Source: Azophilus sp965220425 (GTDB lineage Bacteria > Pseudomonadota > Gammaproteobacteria > Pseudomonadales > Azotimanducaceae). From it: 64,000 nucleotides of DNA. Below the pieces are notes generated by a model. The model saw only the letters and a list, made by a program, of their open reading frames with translations, was not told the DNA's origin and did no database searches. Below, in pieces: positions 27,039 through 35,702 of the stretch (its first letter is position 1; the number at the start of each line of letters is the position of its first letter). The stretch spans positions 1,612,001 to 1,676,000 of the forward strand of contig OZ244830.1 of the NCBI GenBank assembly GCA_965220425.1, given 5' to 3'. A program made the position numbers and the translations under genes.

Positions 27039-27917
27039 TTATCCGAGTGTAGGGATAGGCAACTTGCTTCGATTGAGAATCGAATCGAAGCGCGCCCGGA
27101 TCTTCTCGCGCGTGTCGGGATTGAGCGGCGCGATCCAGAACTGGTTGTCGCGCAGCCCCTGAATTGCGGTCTGGGCGACCTCGTCCGGGTGCGTAGTGAT
27201 CAGCTTGGCTCCCATGAACTCCATGAGCTTGCGCAGATCCTCGACCGAACGAATGCCCGTGTCCGGGGCGCCTTCCGGTTTGGCGAACTCCTCGGGGCGC
27301 ACCCGGTCGGAGTCGAAAATGCCCGTTTCCACGATATGCGGGCCGGGGAAAAGGGCGTGGATTCTGACCGGGCTCTGCTGATTGACGGTCTGTACGTGCA
27401 GCGCTTCTGTCACTGCCTGAACGGCGGCCTTGGTCGCGGAATACACGGGCTGTTCGGGATACACCATAAAGGCGCCGTTGCCCGAACCCGTGATTGCCAG
27501 GTGCGCCTCCTCGCCCTGTGCCGTCAGTCGCGGCATGAAGGCATTGATACTGTGCACGACGCCCCAGAAGTTGACGTTGAAGGTCCACTGCCAATCGTGG
27601 GGCGAGTAGTCCCAGAGGTTGCCGGCTTCCCCCGCGGATATGCCGGCGTTGGCGAAAACCAGATGCGCGCCGCCCAACTCATCGAAAGCGGTAGCGGCCA
27701 GCGCATCGAGGCTTTCCTGACTGCTTACATCGCAGCGCTGGCTCCTGGCGTCGACATTGCGCTCGACCAGCTCTGCCTCGGTCTTCTTGAGCCCTTCTTC
27801 ATCCACATCCGCGATCAGTACGCGCGCCCCTTCCGCTCCGAGCGCGAAAGCCAGTGAACGCCCGACACCGCTGGCGCCGCCGGTGATGACGGCAAGCTTG
27901 TTCGTGAAATCCTGCAT
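27039..27917 (-). CDS. Short-chain dehydrogenase/reductase
   Basis: The 292-residue classical SDR has LAVITGGASGVGRSLAFALG (cofactor glycines), VFANAGIS, a catalytic serine region AITGSGNGAF and YSATKAAVQAV (Tyr-x3-Lys). ATG 27917 lies 2 bases after the acetoacetate-decarboxylase-like stop, so the two are translationally coupled. The frame is open a further 39 codons upstream, but that overlaps the neighbouring gene. It probably oxidises an alcohol intermediate of the operon's pathway. Confidence 0.9.
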   Translation of the reverse strand: MQDFTNKLAVITGGASGVGRSLAFALGAEGARVLIADVDEEGLKKTEAELVERNVDARSQRCDVSSQESLDALAATAFDELGGAHLVFANAGISAGEAGNLWDYSPHDWQWTFNVNFWGVVHSINAFMPRLTAQGEEAHLAITGSGNGAFMVYPEQPVYSATKAAVQAVTEALHVQTVNQQSPVRIHALFPGPHIVETGIFDSDRVRPEEFAKPEGAPDTGIRSVEDLRKLMEFMGAKLITTHPDEVAQTAIQGLRDNQFWIAPLNPDTREKIRARFDSILNRSKLPIPTLG

Positions 27918-27919
27918 GG

Positions 27920-28669
27920 TCAGGCCTCCATCGGGAAGCGGGTTCCACCGATGGTGTTGGCGTAAGGCCAGAAACCGTCCGGGTCGAGTTCGCCGGCGAT
28001 GGCGATCTCGCGGGCGAGAAACTCCGGCGTCCACAGGTAGGCATCGACCTGCTCACGCATCGGCAGGCGCTGCGCCAGGGGGTCGAACGGCGCCTCGCGC
28101 AGCACGAGTTTGCCGGAGAGGCTCTGCCGGAAGGCGGTACGGTACTTGGCGTAAACGCGCACCACATGAGGTGGGTAGTCATAGCTGTTCGGCGCCATGG
28201 TCACGCTGCGGGCGACCTTGATCCACCACTCGTTCGTCTCGAATTCTTCGCCGGCCTCATCGGTACTCGACACGTCGCCGCTGAACTGCGCAAAGGTATG
28301 GCCGGCATGCCTCACCGCCGCCTCGACGTGGTTCATCATCCGAAAGTAGCGGAGGTCCGCCAGGTATTTCGGCTGGCCCCAGTGCTCGCGGCTGACGTAA
28401 ACGGCGGCTTCCTGGTCGATGGCATAGCCCAGCGCATACTCGCCCTGCACGCCGTTGAAGTCGGCGGCCGCGGTCATCACCAGCCCAAGCTCGGGCTCGT
28501 TCAGAACGGGGAAGCTGTAGAAGGTAAGGAACACTTTCGGATCACCGCCCGGTTCGATGCCGGGCGGCAGTAACTTGGCGAGGGCGTCGGGGTCCGTGCG
28601 ATAGACGATCTTCAGCATCGGCCAGTTGACGATGTCTCCCGGATTGCCTTGGGGAGCAGCGTTGGTCAT
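27920..28669 (-). CDS. Acetoacetate decarboxylase-family protein
   Basis: The 249-residue protein matches the ADC fold family (VYRTDPDALAKLLPPGIEP, FLTFYSFPV, YVSREHWGQPKYLADLRYFR). In true decarboxylases a lysine forms a Schiff base; KYLADL contains a candidate, but many family members act on other keto acids. It is the first gene of the minus-strand operon adc-like, SDR, Rieske, Rieske, LLM, SRPBCC. GGAGGAACGAC precedes the ATG. It is transcribed divergently from a TetR regulator. Confidence 0.85.
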   Translation of the reverse strand: MTNAAPQGNPGDIVNWPMLKIVYRTDPDALAKLLPPGIEPGGDPKVFLTFYSFPVLNEPELGLVMTAAADFNGVQGEYALGYAIDQEAAVYVSREHWGQPKYLADLRYFRMMNHVEAAVRHAGHTFAQFSGDVSSTDEAGEEFETNEWWIKVARSVTMAPNSYDYPPHVVRVYAKYRTAFRQSLSGKLVLREAPFDPLAQRLPMREQVDAYLWTPEFLAREIAIAGELDPDGFWPYANTIGGTRFPMEA

Positions 28670-28954
28670 GTCGTTCCTCCGAACAAGTGCTGACGAGGCG
28701 ACGTCTCAGGTCGACGAGAGGGCGGTTGTCGGGTGCGGTTTCGACTGATCCGACAACCTTTTCCCGCGAACATAAGGACTGGGCGCGGCGCCTCTGACAA
28801 CGGGATCGGGATTGCTTCGCAATCTCCCGGCGATGTCCCAAAACTCAGCTCAATTGTCAACATCAGGCGCATTCAAGGATTCTAGGGAACATAATATTTA
28901 AAAGTGTTTCATACGTCTATCTCTTTGAGACAAAAATAAATAGAATGTTTCGAT
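28670..28954. promoter_or_regulatory. Divergent intergenic region between the Rieske operon and its TetR gene
   Basis: No gene is seen here. The 70 bases before the TetR start (28880-28950) are much more AT-rich than their surroundings, consistent with divergent promoters. An imperfect dyad (GTCT at 28914, AGAC at 28927) lies in this part, but I would not call it an operator with confidence. Confidence 0.4.
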
Positions 28955-29566
28955 ATGGAGCTAGCGACCAAACTCGATACACGGCATCGCGCCGAGAACA
29001 CGCGGCACGCCATCCTCGATGCGGCCGTCGCGCTCTATCACCGGCAGGGCATCGCCCAAACCACGGCCAGCGCCATCATTTCCGCCTCCGGCGTCGGCCG
29101 GGCCACCTTCTATCGACACTTCGCCGACCAGGACGAGGTGCTCAACCAGGCGTTGCGGAGAGATTTCCAGTCCATGCTCGGCGCCTACGAGGCCCAGCGC
29201 TACGAGCACGGCGCCATCGAGGCGCAAATCGTCGAGGACACCATGTGGTTCCTGCGCCAGCTCAGGGCGCAGCCGGCGCTGTCGCTGCTGTTCGGCGAAC
29301 AGCGCGACCAGTTCCTGCCGCGCATCAATGCCACCCTTGCCGAATTCCGCGAAGCGGCGCGCAACTGCGTGAGCCCCAACTTCGAGCGCGCCGGAAGCGA
29401 GAACCGGATTCGCGAAGGCGTTACATTGGAGACCTATGTCGATTGGGTGACCTTTGTCACCACCTCGCTGCAGGTCGTGGATGCGCCGTTCACCGACGAT
29501 GAGTTCAAGCTCCGCGATACCTTGCGGCGCTACCTGCTGCCATCGCTCGTGAAAGATCCCGCCTGA
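28955..29566 (+). CDS. TetR-family transcriptional regulator
   Basis: The 203-residue protein has an HTH at residues about 15-62 (ENTRHAILDAAVALYHRQGIAQTTASAIISASGVGRATFYRHFADQ). By its divergent position it is the probable repressor of the adc-like/SDR/Rieske operon. Its start overlaps the end of the AT-rich promoter island. Confidence 0.9.
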   Translation: MELATKLDTRHRAENTRHAILDAAVALYHRQGIAQTTASAIISASGVGRATFYRHFADQDEVLNQALRRDFQSMLGAYEAQRYEHGAIEAQIVEDTMWFLRQLRAQPALSLLFGEQRDQFLPRINATLAEFREAARNCVSPNFERAGSENRIREGVTLETYVDWVTFVTTSLQVVDAPFTDDEFKLRDTLRRYLLPSLVKDPA

Positions 29567-29594
29567 AAACCGGTTGGGCCTGGCCGCGCAGGGT

Positions 29595-29862
29595 CTAGTG
29601 TCCTGTGTCACAAATACGTTACGTTTCAGCGCGCCGCACAAGGGCTGTGGCTAGGCGCGGCCCGCCGGGCGTATCCGGCATACGGCCAAGGGTCGCAACA
29701 ACGCCACAGCCCTTGTGCGGCGCGCCCTTCGGGAGGGCGCAAAACCACCGATGGCGGTGTTGCGGCCCTTGCAAAGGTCCAGACATTCGCTGCGGACCGC
29801 GCCTTGCCCTCGGCGGTTTTGCGCCCTCTGAAATGCAACGTATTTGTGACACAGGACACTAG
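29595..29862. repeat. MITE-like element B with about 35-bp terminal inverted repeats
   Basis: The left end CTAGTGTCCTGTGTCACA and the following bases (to about 29629) recur inverted at the right end (29828-29862) with about two mismatches in 35. Both ends are CTAG. The 268-bp element has no credible ORF; its interior contains long self-complementary segments (GCGCCGCACAAGGGCTGTGG around 29630-29650 is inverted at about 29702-29720). It lies between the TetR gene and an SDR gene. A half-end with the same first bases (CTAGTGTCCTGTC) occurs at 54604. Confidence 0.85.
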
Positions 29863-29976
29863 GGCGCGAAAGGATCGATCTTCTGTTTCGATGTATCGCT
29901 CATGCTCCGCTGCTCGGCCAGCCCGGATTGCCGAGCGCCCGGCAACAGCATCCGTTCCATGCAAGGCGCCGCCTGG

Positions 29977-30846
29977 TCAGATCACTCGCGCGGGGTGGGG
30001 CGTGCGCGGCTCACCGAGCTGTTCGCGATAGGACGGGGGTTGTTTGCCGCCTTCGTCGGTGAGGCCGTATTCGAGCGCCAGTTCCGCGGTGACCAGGGTC
30101 TGCCCGGATTTTTCGGCGAGCCCGGGATCGTTTGCCAGGGCGTGAATGACCCGCCCATTGAACCGCGGCGTCTCGGCTGTGGCCATGAAGTCATCGTACT
30201 GCGCCCCGCGATGGCGCAGCACCACTTCGGTGCGCTCGGTGAGCTGTGGACCGAGCCACAGGGAGACCGCGGCCACACCGGTGTCTTCCAGATCCACGGC
30301 CATGTCGGCGGCGAACTTGTCGTAGCCCGCCTTCTGGGCCCCGTAGGCCGGCCCGTGCATGTAGCAAACACCGCCGAAGGACGAGGTGAAGGTAATGAGC
30401 CCCGAGCCCCGGCTGACCATGATGGGCGCCGCAAAGTAGCTCGCGACATAGGCTGAGCGCAGTCCGACATCCAGAATCCTGGCGAGATCCAGCGGTTTCT
30501 CCCAGAAGCCGCCGGGATCGATCAGGTTGTCGTGAATGTGGGCGGCGTTGTTGACCAGGATGTCCAGCCGATTCCGCTCGGCCTCGATCTGCTGAACGAC
30601 CGCCCCGGTTGCCGCGTCGTCGGCGTGATCGCACGGTATGCCGATGCCCTTGCCGCCCGCCGCATCGATGGCCGCTACGGTCTCATCGAGAGTGCCCCGC
30701 AGCACCTCGCCCTTGAGGGTCGCCGTTGCGCGGCTCTTCGATCGTCCGGTGACGTACACGGTCATGCCCCGGCTCGCGAGTCCGAGCGCGATGCCCCTGC
30801 CGGCGCCGCGGGTCGCGCCGGTGACCAATGCGACGGATGCCGACAT
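29977..30846 (-). CDS. Short-chain dehydrogenase (DHRS1-like)
   Basis: The 289-residue SDR has VALVTGATRGAGRGIALGLASRG, LVNNAAHIHD, ITFTSSFGG and YGAQKAGYDKFAADMA (Tyr-x3-Lys). The longer C-terminal region resembles DHRS1-type SDRs. It sits alone between elements B and A2. It probably reduces or oxidises a lipid or steroid carbonyl. Confidence 0.88.
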   Translation of the reverse strand: MSASVALVTGATRGAGRGIALGLASRGMTVYVTGRSKSRATATLKGEVLRGTLDETVAAIDAAGGKGIGIPCDHADDAATGAVVQQIEAERNRLDILVNNAAHIHDNLIDPGGFWEKPLDLARILDVGLRSAYVASYFAAPIMVSRGSGLITFTSSFGGVCYMHGPAYGAQKAGYDKFAADMAVDLEDTGVAAVSLWLGPQLTERTEVVLRHRGAQYDDFMATAETPRFNGRVIHALANDPGLAEKSGQTLVTAELALEYGLTDEGGKQPPSYREQLGEPRTPHPARVI

Positions 30847-30884
30847 GTTCGCCCTCAGTGCAGGATGCAGGTTAAACTAATGAC

Positions 30885-31132
30885 TAGCCCGCGTATTTCA
30901 CCAAGCCGCTTATCCAGATGACGAATTCCATTTGATTTTGCTCACATTTGTTGCACTATTCGGCTTTCTTTCGTGGTACAAATTGCGCTGGCCACGCCCT
31001 CGCTGGTCTTTTGCCCGTGTGCGCGCACATGCTCCCTCCACCATAGGCGTGGCTATGATTCCGGTCGCGAGCACGCGCAAACGGGCAAAATCCTGCGCGA
31101 TCATCGCGGCCCTTGGTGAAATATGCGGGCTA
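30885..31132. repeat. CTAG-bounded inverted-repeat element A2
   Basis: The left end (30885-30905) reads TAGCCCGCGTATTTCACC and continues CAAG; the right end (31112-31132) is its near reverse complement. The interior shares several blocks with A1 (696-988) on the opposite strand, including CCATAGGCGTGGCTATGAT and GGTCTTTTGCCCGT. A2 lies in the gap between the divergently placed SDR (29977-30846) and KstD-like (31229) genes, so it is part of their promoter region. The rest of 30847-31228 holds no gene. Confidence 0.8.
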
Positions 31133-31228
31133 GCAGCGCATATTGCAACAAAATGGCCTATGTGCTTTCCAAAAGCGCAAAAATATAAATTGTAAATGCG
31201 AATTATGATAGTTGCCGGAACTCGATGA

Positions 31229-32956
31229 ATGCGGCCGGGAGATGACAACTGGCATTCCGCGGTGGGCGAACCCATCGTGGTGTCCGGGCCGGAATCGCTC
31301 GACTGGGACGGGCAGGCCGATGTCGTTGTAGTCGGCTTCGGCGGGGCGGGTGCGGCCACGGCATTGCGCTGTGCCGAGCTGGATCTTGCGACGATTGCCA
31401 TCGACCGGGCGGACGGCGGCGGCGCCACCCGGGCGAGCGGCGGCGTGATCTATGCCGGCGGCGGCACCTCCGTGCAGAAGGCGCTCGGCGAGCAGGACTC
31501 GCCGGAGAACATGTTCGCCTATCTCAAGCTCGAAACCGGCGGCATTGTCAGCGATGAGACGCTCATGAGGTTCTGCGCGACCAGTGCGGCGAACCTCGAT
31601 TGGCTGATCGGTCATGGCGTGCGCTTTGGCGGTCCGGTGTGGAAGCAGAAGACCTCCTACCCCAATGTCGACTACTTCCTGTATCACTCCGACAATTCCC
31701 TCCTGCCGTCGTACCAGCAGGAGGCGACTCCGGCAGCGCGCGGTCACCGCGGGGTCCTCAGGAAAGGCCGCGGGGCCGTTGATCTCGGCGGCAGCATCTA
31801 CGACCCGCTGAAGGCGCGCTGCCTGGAGCTCGGCGTGTCGCTGGAAACCAAAACGGAAGCGGTTCGATTGCTCCTCGACGAATCCGGCGGGGTGCTGGGC
31901 GTCGAGGCGCTGCAGATACCGCCCGGCAGCGATGCCCGCGCCGAGCACGCGCGATGTCTCGGCAGGGGCAATCGGCTTGTCTCGATGTATCCGTTTTTTC
32001 TTCCCGGAGCACGCTCGGCGCACGCGCGGGCGGGGAGATATTTCGCCCGGGCCGCGGAGATCGAAGCCACTAGCCGCACGACTTTGCGCTATCGCGCCAT
32101 GCGTGGGGTGTGCCTGTCCGCGGGTGGTTTCGTCTTCAACCGGCCGATGGTCAAGCACTACTGCCAGGCCTTCGCGGACGGTGTGCCGCTGGGTACGCCC
32201 GGTGACGATGGCAGCGGCATTCGCCTGGGTCAGACGGCGGGCGGCGCCGTTGCGCACATGGACCGTGCCACGGCCTGGCGGTTCATCAACCCGCCGCTGG
32301 CCTGGTCGCAGGGAATCCTGGTGGACGGGCACGGCCAACGTTTTGTCGACGAATGCTGCTATGGCGCCACCATAGGCGATGCAATGGTGGCCCGGGCCGC
32401 GGGCCGCGGCTGGCTGGTGCTGGACGACCATCTGATTCGCAACGCCTGGCGGCAGATCCGGCCGACCGAAGTGCTGCCGTTTCAATGGCAGCTAGCGGCG
32501 CTCAACCTGTTGTTCGGCAAGAGGAAGTTCAGGGATTTGGACAGTCTTTGCGCTGCCGTCGGGTTCGATCGGAATACCTTGTCGGCAACGCTCGATCAGG
32601 TGCGGCAGGTGGCCGACAACCGGCAGCAGGACCCCTTCGGCAAACCGCACGACGATGTGCGCAGACTCGAGTTCCCTTTGCATGTCATCGATGTATCCCT
32701 GGGCGCGAAGCTTCTGCCCTGCACGGTGCTCACCATGGGCGGACTCGTCGTAGGCGAAGCGACCGGGCAGGTGGTGAATGAGGAAGGCGGCGAAATACCG
32801 GGGTTGTATGCTGCCGGGCGAACGGCCGTCGGCATCCCTTCCCATCTTTACATGAGCGGCTTGTCCATAGCCGACTGCGTCTTTTCGGGCCTGCGGGCGG
32901 CCGAGCACGTCGCCTCGACGTCCTCGCGACAAAAATTGGTGAGCGATGCGGGTTAA
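31229..32956 (+). CDS. 3-ketosteroid delta-1-dehydrogenase-like flavoprotein
   Basis: The 575-residue flavoprotein has an FAD Rossmann motif (ADVVVVGFGGAGAATALRCAEL), ATRASGGVIYAGGGTS, CLSAGGFVFNRPM and a C-terminal FAD segment (GLYAAGRTAVGIPSHLYMSGLSIADCVFSGLRAAEH), typical of the KstD/fumarate-reductase-like family. KstD introduces the C1-C2 double bond that prepares ring A/B for opening. The last 15 codons (ASTSSRQKLVSDAG then TAA) are encoded by the right end of an A-family repeat, so the natural C-terminus has been replaced. Confidence 0.82.
   Translation: MRPGDDNWHSAVGEPIVVSGPESLDWDGQADVVVVGFGGAGAATALRCAELDLATIAIDRADGGGATRASGGVIYAGGGTSVQKALGEQDSPENMFAYLKLETGGIVSDETLMRFCATSAANLDWLIGHGVRFGGPVWKQKTSYPNVDYFLYHSDNSLLPSYQQEATPAARGHRGVLRKGRGAVDLGGSIYDPLKARCLELGVSLETKTEAVRLLLDESGGVLGVEALQIPPGSDARAEHARCLGRGNRLVSMYPFFLPGARSAHARAGRYFARAAEIEATSRTTLRYRAMRGVCLSAGGFVFNRPMVKHYCQAFADGVPLGTPGDDGSGIRLGQTAGGAVAHMDRATAWRFINPPLAWSQGILVDGHGQRFVDECCYGATIGDAMVARAAGRGWLVLDDHLIRNAWRQIRPTEVLPFQWQLAALNLLFGKRKFRDLDSLCAAVGFDRNTLSATLDQVRQVADNRQQDPFGKPHDDVRRLEFPLHVIDVSLGAKLLPCTVLTMGGLVVGEATGQVVNEEGGEIPGLYAAGRTAVGIPSHLYMSGLSIADCVFSGLRAAEHVASTSSRQKLVSDAG
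32911..32956. repeat. Right end of an A-family repeat, forming the 3' end of a gene
   Basis: CGCCTCGACG, TCCTCGCGAC and TTGGTGAGCGATGCGGGTTA match the right ends of A3 (37911-37950) and A4 with a few changes. No left end is visible; upstream is coding sequence. A short GC hairpin (32973-32989) follows and may terminate transcription between the convergent genes. Confidence 0.65.
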
Positions 32957-33009
32957 GACCGTGACAGGAAGGCCCCGGTGCTGCCGGGGGAGCGCAGCGA
33001 GTCGGGGAC

Positions 33010-33807
33010 TTACGGATTCTCCGGCGACCCCGGCAGTCCGGGGAAATACAGGCCGGTGGTCATGCCGCCGTCTATGACAAGCTCGGTGCCGCTGCAATAG
33101 GAGGCCGCCTCGGAGGCGAGATACGTCACGCCATGAGCGATTTCCGCGGGGCTGGCGGCGCGCTGCAGTGAGGCGAAACCGTAGCCCTTGTCCAGTTCCT
33201 CCTGGCTCTGTCCCATCGGGTTGGTCATTGCCGTGTTGACGCCGCCGGGATGCAGCGAGTTGACGCGAATGCCGTGCAGCCCGAGTTCCATCGCAGCCGC
33301 GCGGGTCAAGCCCCTGACGGCGTACTTGCTGGCGGCGTAGCCGCCGACGAAGTTGCTCGGCAGCATGCCCGAGGCGGAAGACGTATTGATGATCACGCCT
33401 CGCCGATTGGCCTTCATGTGCGGGATCACGGCTTGCATGCCGAGCAGCATGCCGATGACGTTGACGTCGAGCACGCGTCGAAACTCGGCCGGGCTGGTAT
33501 CCGCCACCGTGCCGTAAGCCAGAATCCCGGCGTTGTTGACCAGCACGTCGATGTGACCCTGTGTTTCCAGGGTTGCGGCGACAACGGTCCGCCACGCGGC
33601 CTCGTCGGTGACATCGAGCACCGCCGTGCCGAGTTGCGTTGTCTGCTCGATCTCCGCGAGCGTATCTTCGAGAATGTCGGCGCACACCACATGCTGCGCG
33701 CCGGCCGCAACGAATGCCTCCACGATGGCGCGCCCGATGCCCCGGGCCGCCCCGGTGACCACGGCGACCTTGCCGGTTAGAGCGTAGGGGGAAGTCGCTG
33801 TCTCCAT
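33010..33807 (-). CDS. Short-chain dehydrogenase, hydroxysteroid dehydrogenase-like
   Basis: The 265-residue SDR has VAVVTGAARGIGRAIVEAF, LVNNAGILAYG, INTSSASGM, YAASKYAVRGLTRAAAMEL and VIDGGMTTGLY, close to the 3-alpha(20-beta)-hydroxysteroid dehydrogenase pattern. It is 14 bases downstream of the KstD gene at 33822-35525 and shares its strand, so it is co-transcribed. Likely steroid hydroxyl oxidation. Confidence 0.88.
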   Translation of the reverse strand: METATSPYALTGKVAVVTGAARGIGRAIVEAFVAAGAQHVVCADILEDTLAEIEQTTQLGTAVLDVTDEAAWRTVVAATLETQGHIDVLVNNAGILAYGTVADTSPAEFRRVLDVNVIGMLLGMQAVIPHMKANRRGVIINTSSASGMLPSNFVGGYAASKYAVRGLTRAAAMELGLHGIRVNSLHPGGVNTAMTNPMGQSQEELDKGYGFASLQRAASPAEIAHGVTYLASEAASYCSGTELVIDGGMTTGLYFPGLPGSPENP

Positions 33808-33821
33808 GGTTTGCCGTCCCG

Positions 33822-35525
33822 CTATTGCTGTGCCACGTGATGTGCAGCGAGGTATCCGAAGGTCATGGCCGGGCCCAGCGTTGTGCCGGCGCCGGGATAG
33901 GTTCGTCCCATGACCGAGGCGCTGCTGTTGCCGATGGCATAGAGGCGCCGAATTGGCGTGTCGTTCTCATCGAGCGCGCAGCCGTTCTCGTCGGTCAGTA
34001 CGCCGCCCTTGGTGCCGATGTCGCCCGGAAAGATCTTCACCGCATAGAAGGGTGCTTTCGCTAGCGGTGCGAGGCACGGATTCGGTTTGCTGCGCGGGTC
34101 GCCGTAGTAGCGGTCATAGCCGTTAACGCCGCGCTGAAAATCCGGGTCTTCGCCCTTGATCGCGAAATCATTGAAGCGCGCGAACGTAGTTTGCAGCGCA
34201 TCGGCCGGCAGGCCGGTCTCCCGGGCCAGTTCCGCGACGGTCTGGCCGCGCTTCATCACATCGCGCATGCCGCGCTTTACCGCCCTGTCCATGGCCGGCG
34301 GTCCGGGCAGCAGGGGGCCTACCGCGTACTGGCTGCGATAGCGCGCATCGAAGACGAACCAGGACGGAATGGTTGAGCAGGTATCCGAATGCAGGCGCAT
34401 CATTTCGCCGCCGGCAACATGATATGAGGCCGACTCGTTCATGTAGCGCTCGCCCTGCCGATTCACGATCATGCAGCCGGGCAGAGCGCGTTCGACGAAC
34501 ATGGGCCGGGCGCGGTCCTCATCGCCGAGCCGCATGGCGGGCGCCCACCACGCGCAGTCCATGAACTCAAGCTTGGCGCCGATGCGCTCGGCGGCGGTAA
34601 TGGCATCCCCGGTGTTGTTGGCCTGGGAAGCGCTCCAGAAGGCGGACGTTGTCCCGCCGGTTTTCAGATTGGCTTCGCGCATGGATTGGTTCCGCTCGAA
34701 GCCCCCGGCGCCGAGGATGACGCCGCGCCGGGCAACAATCGTGTGATGCTGGCCCGAATAGTCGACCCGTGCGCCGACAACCTGGCCCGCTTCGGTGATT
34801 ACTTCTTCCAGGGCCACGCCCAGCTTGAGCGGTACCTTTCTTTCGTTCAATGCCCTGCGCAATTGCCCGAGCAGCGAATTACCCGCGGTCAGCCGCCGAT
34901 CCCTGGCGGTGCGGTAGCGTTGCGGGAGATCCAGGTAGTAGCGGGCCATGACCTTGAAGGTGTTTCGCGCCCATCCGGGGCGCCTGGTGATCATCGGCCG
35001 CGCCTCGACAATGGTCCAGTTCACACGGCCGAATGCCTGCGCGCCCTGATGCATGGGCTGCAGGGTCGCGTAATCGCGGCCGAGCTGGCCGGCGTAGATC
35101 GGCAAGGGTTCGTGCGATCGATGCTCGCGCGCGCCGGCCAGATCCATGTGGTAATCGGCGTACTTCACCGAGCGGAATTTCGCCCCGCACTTGTCTTCCA
35201 GGAAATGCAGCATCTTGCCGGCGCTGGCGATGTAGGCGCGCAGCTTCGACTCGGACACCTGGTCACCGATCAGGGCGTGCAGATAGGCGAATGCCTCTTC
35301 TGGTGAGTCCTCGATTCCGGCTGCGGCCATGTGTCGGGTGCAGGGAATCCACAGCGTGCCGCCCGAGGTGGCCGAGGTGCCGCCCCACAGGTGCCCCTTC
35401 TCGATCACCAGGGTGTCGAGACCCAGTTCCGCGGCCGTAACCGCGGCCGTGAGCGCGCCCGCGCCGGAGCCGACGACCAGCACGTCGGTGGTCCACAAGG
35501 GATTGTCCAGGCCGCTTGCGGTCAT
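33822..35525 (-). CDS. kstD: 3-ketosteroid delta-1-dehydrogenase-like flavoprotein
   Basis: The 567-residue KstD-family enzyme has TTDVLVVGSGAGALTAAVTAAELG, KGHLWGGTSATSGGTLWIP, GVILGAGGFERNQSM and the C-terminal PFYAVKIFPGDIGTKGGVLTDENGC with TTLGPAMTFGYLAAHH. Start ATG 35525 (MTASGLDNPLWTTD) was preferred over one 24 codons upstream because it begins just before the FAD motif. It is transcribed divergently from hsaA, so the 35526-35702 gap should hold both promoters. Confidence 0.88.
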   Translation of the reverse strand: MTASGLDNPLWTTDVLVVGSGAGALTAAVTAAELGLDTLVIEKGHLWGGTSATSGGTLWIPCTRHMAAAGIEDSPEEAFAYLHALIGDQVSESKLRAYIASAGKMLHFLEDKCGAKFRSVKYADYHMDLAGAREHRSHEPLPIYAGQLGRDYATLQPMHQGAQAFGRVNWTIVEARPMITRRPGWARNTFKVMARYYLDLPQRYRTARDRRLTAGNSLLGQLRRALNERKVPLKLGVALEEVITEAGQVVGARVDYSGQHHTIVARRGVILGAGGFERNQSMREANLKTGGTTSAFWSASQANNTGDAITAAERIGAKLEFMDCAWWAPAMRLGDEDRARPMFVERALPGCMIVNRQGERYMNESASYHVAGGEMMRLHSDTCSTIPSWFVFDARYRSQYAVGPLLPGPPAMDRAVKRGMRDVMKRGQTVAELARETGLPADALQTTFARFNDFAIKGEDPDFQRGVNGYDRYYGDPRSKPNPCLAPLAKAPFYAVKIFPGDIGTKGGVLTDENGCALDENDTPIRRLYAIGNSSASVMGRTYPGAGTTLGPAMTFGYLAAHHVAQQ

Positions 35526-35702
35526 GCCGATTCCCGTCGTGACAACTTGTGTCCCTTTAGCCCGCCAAAATGCGCTTTTCGACAGTTTGTCGGCCAAAAT
35601 ATAACACTATTCGCTAATTCCAGTTTTAAAATTACGCAAAAGGGTAGAATTGCCGCTATTCCTGTGAAATATTGGAAGCTTGTCGAGCGAAGGCAGGAAT
35701 CC

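Noticed and set aside
26062..27594. 510-codon minus frame overlapping the Rieske gene and the SDR gene
   Set aside because: Arg/Gly/Pro-rich shadow of the two real genes, which have full motifs in other frames.
32492..33685. 397-codon minus frame over the KstD end and the SDR gene
   Set aside because: Arginine-rich shadow frame with no ribosome site; real genes occupy both strands here.
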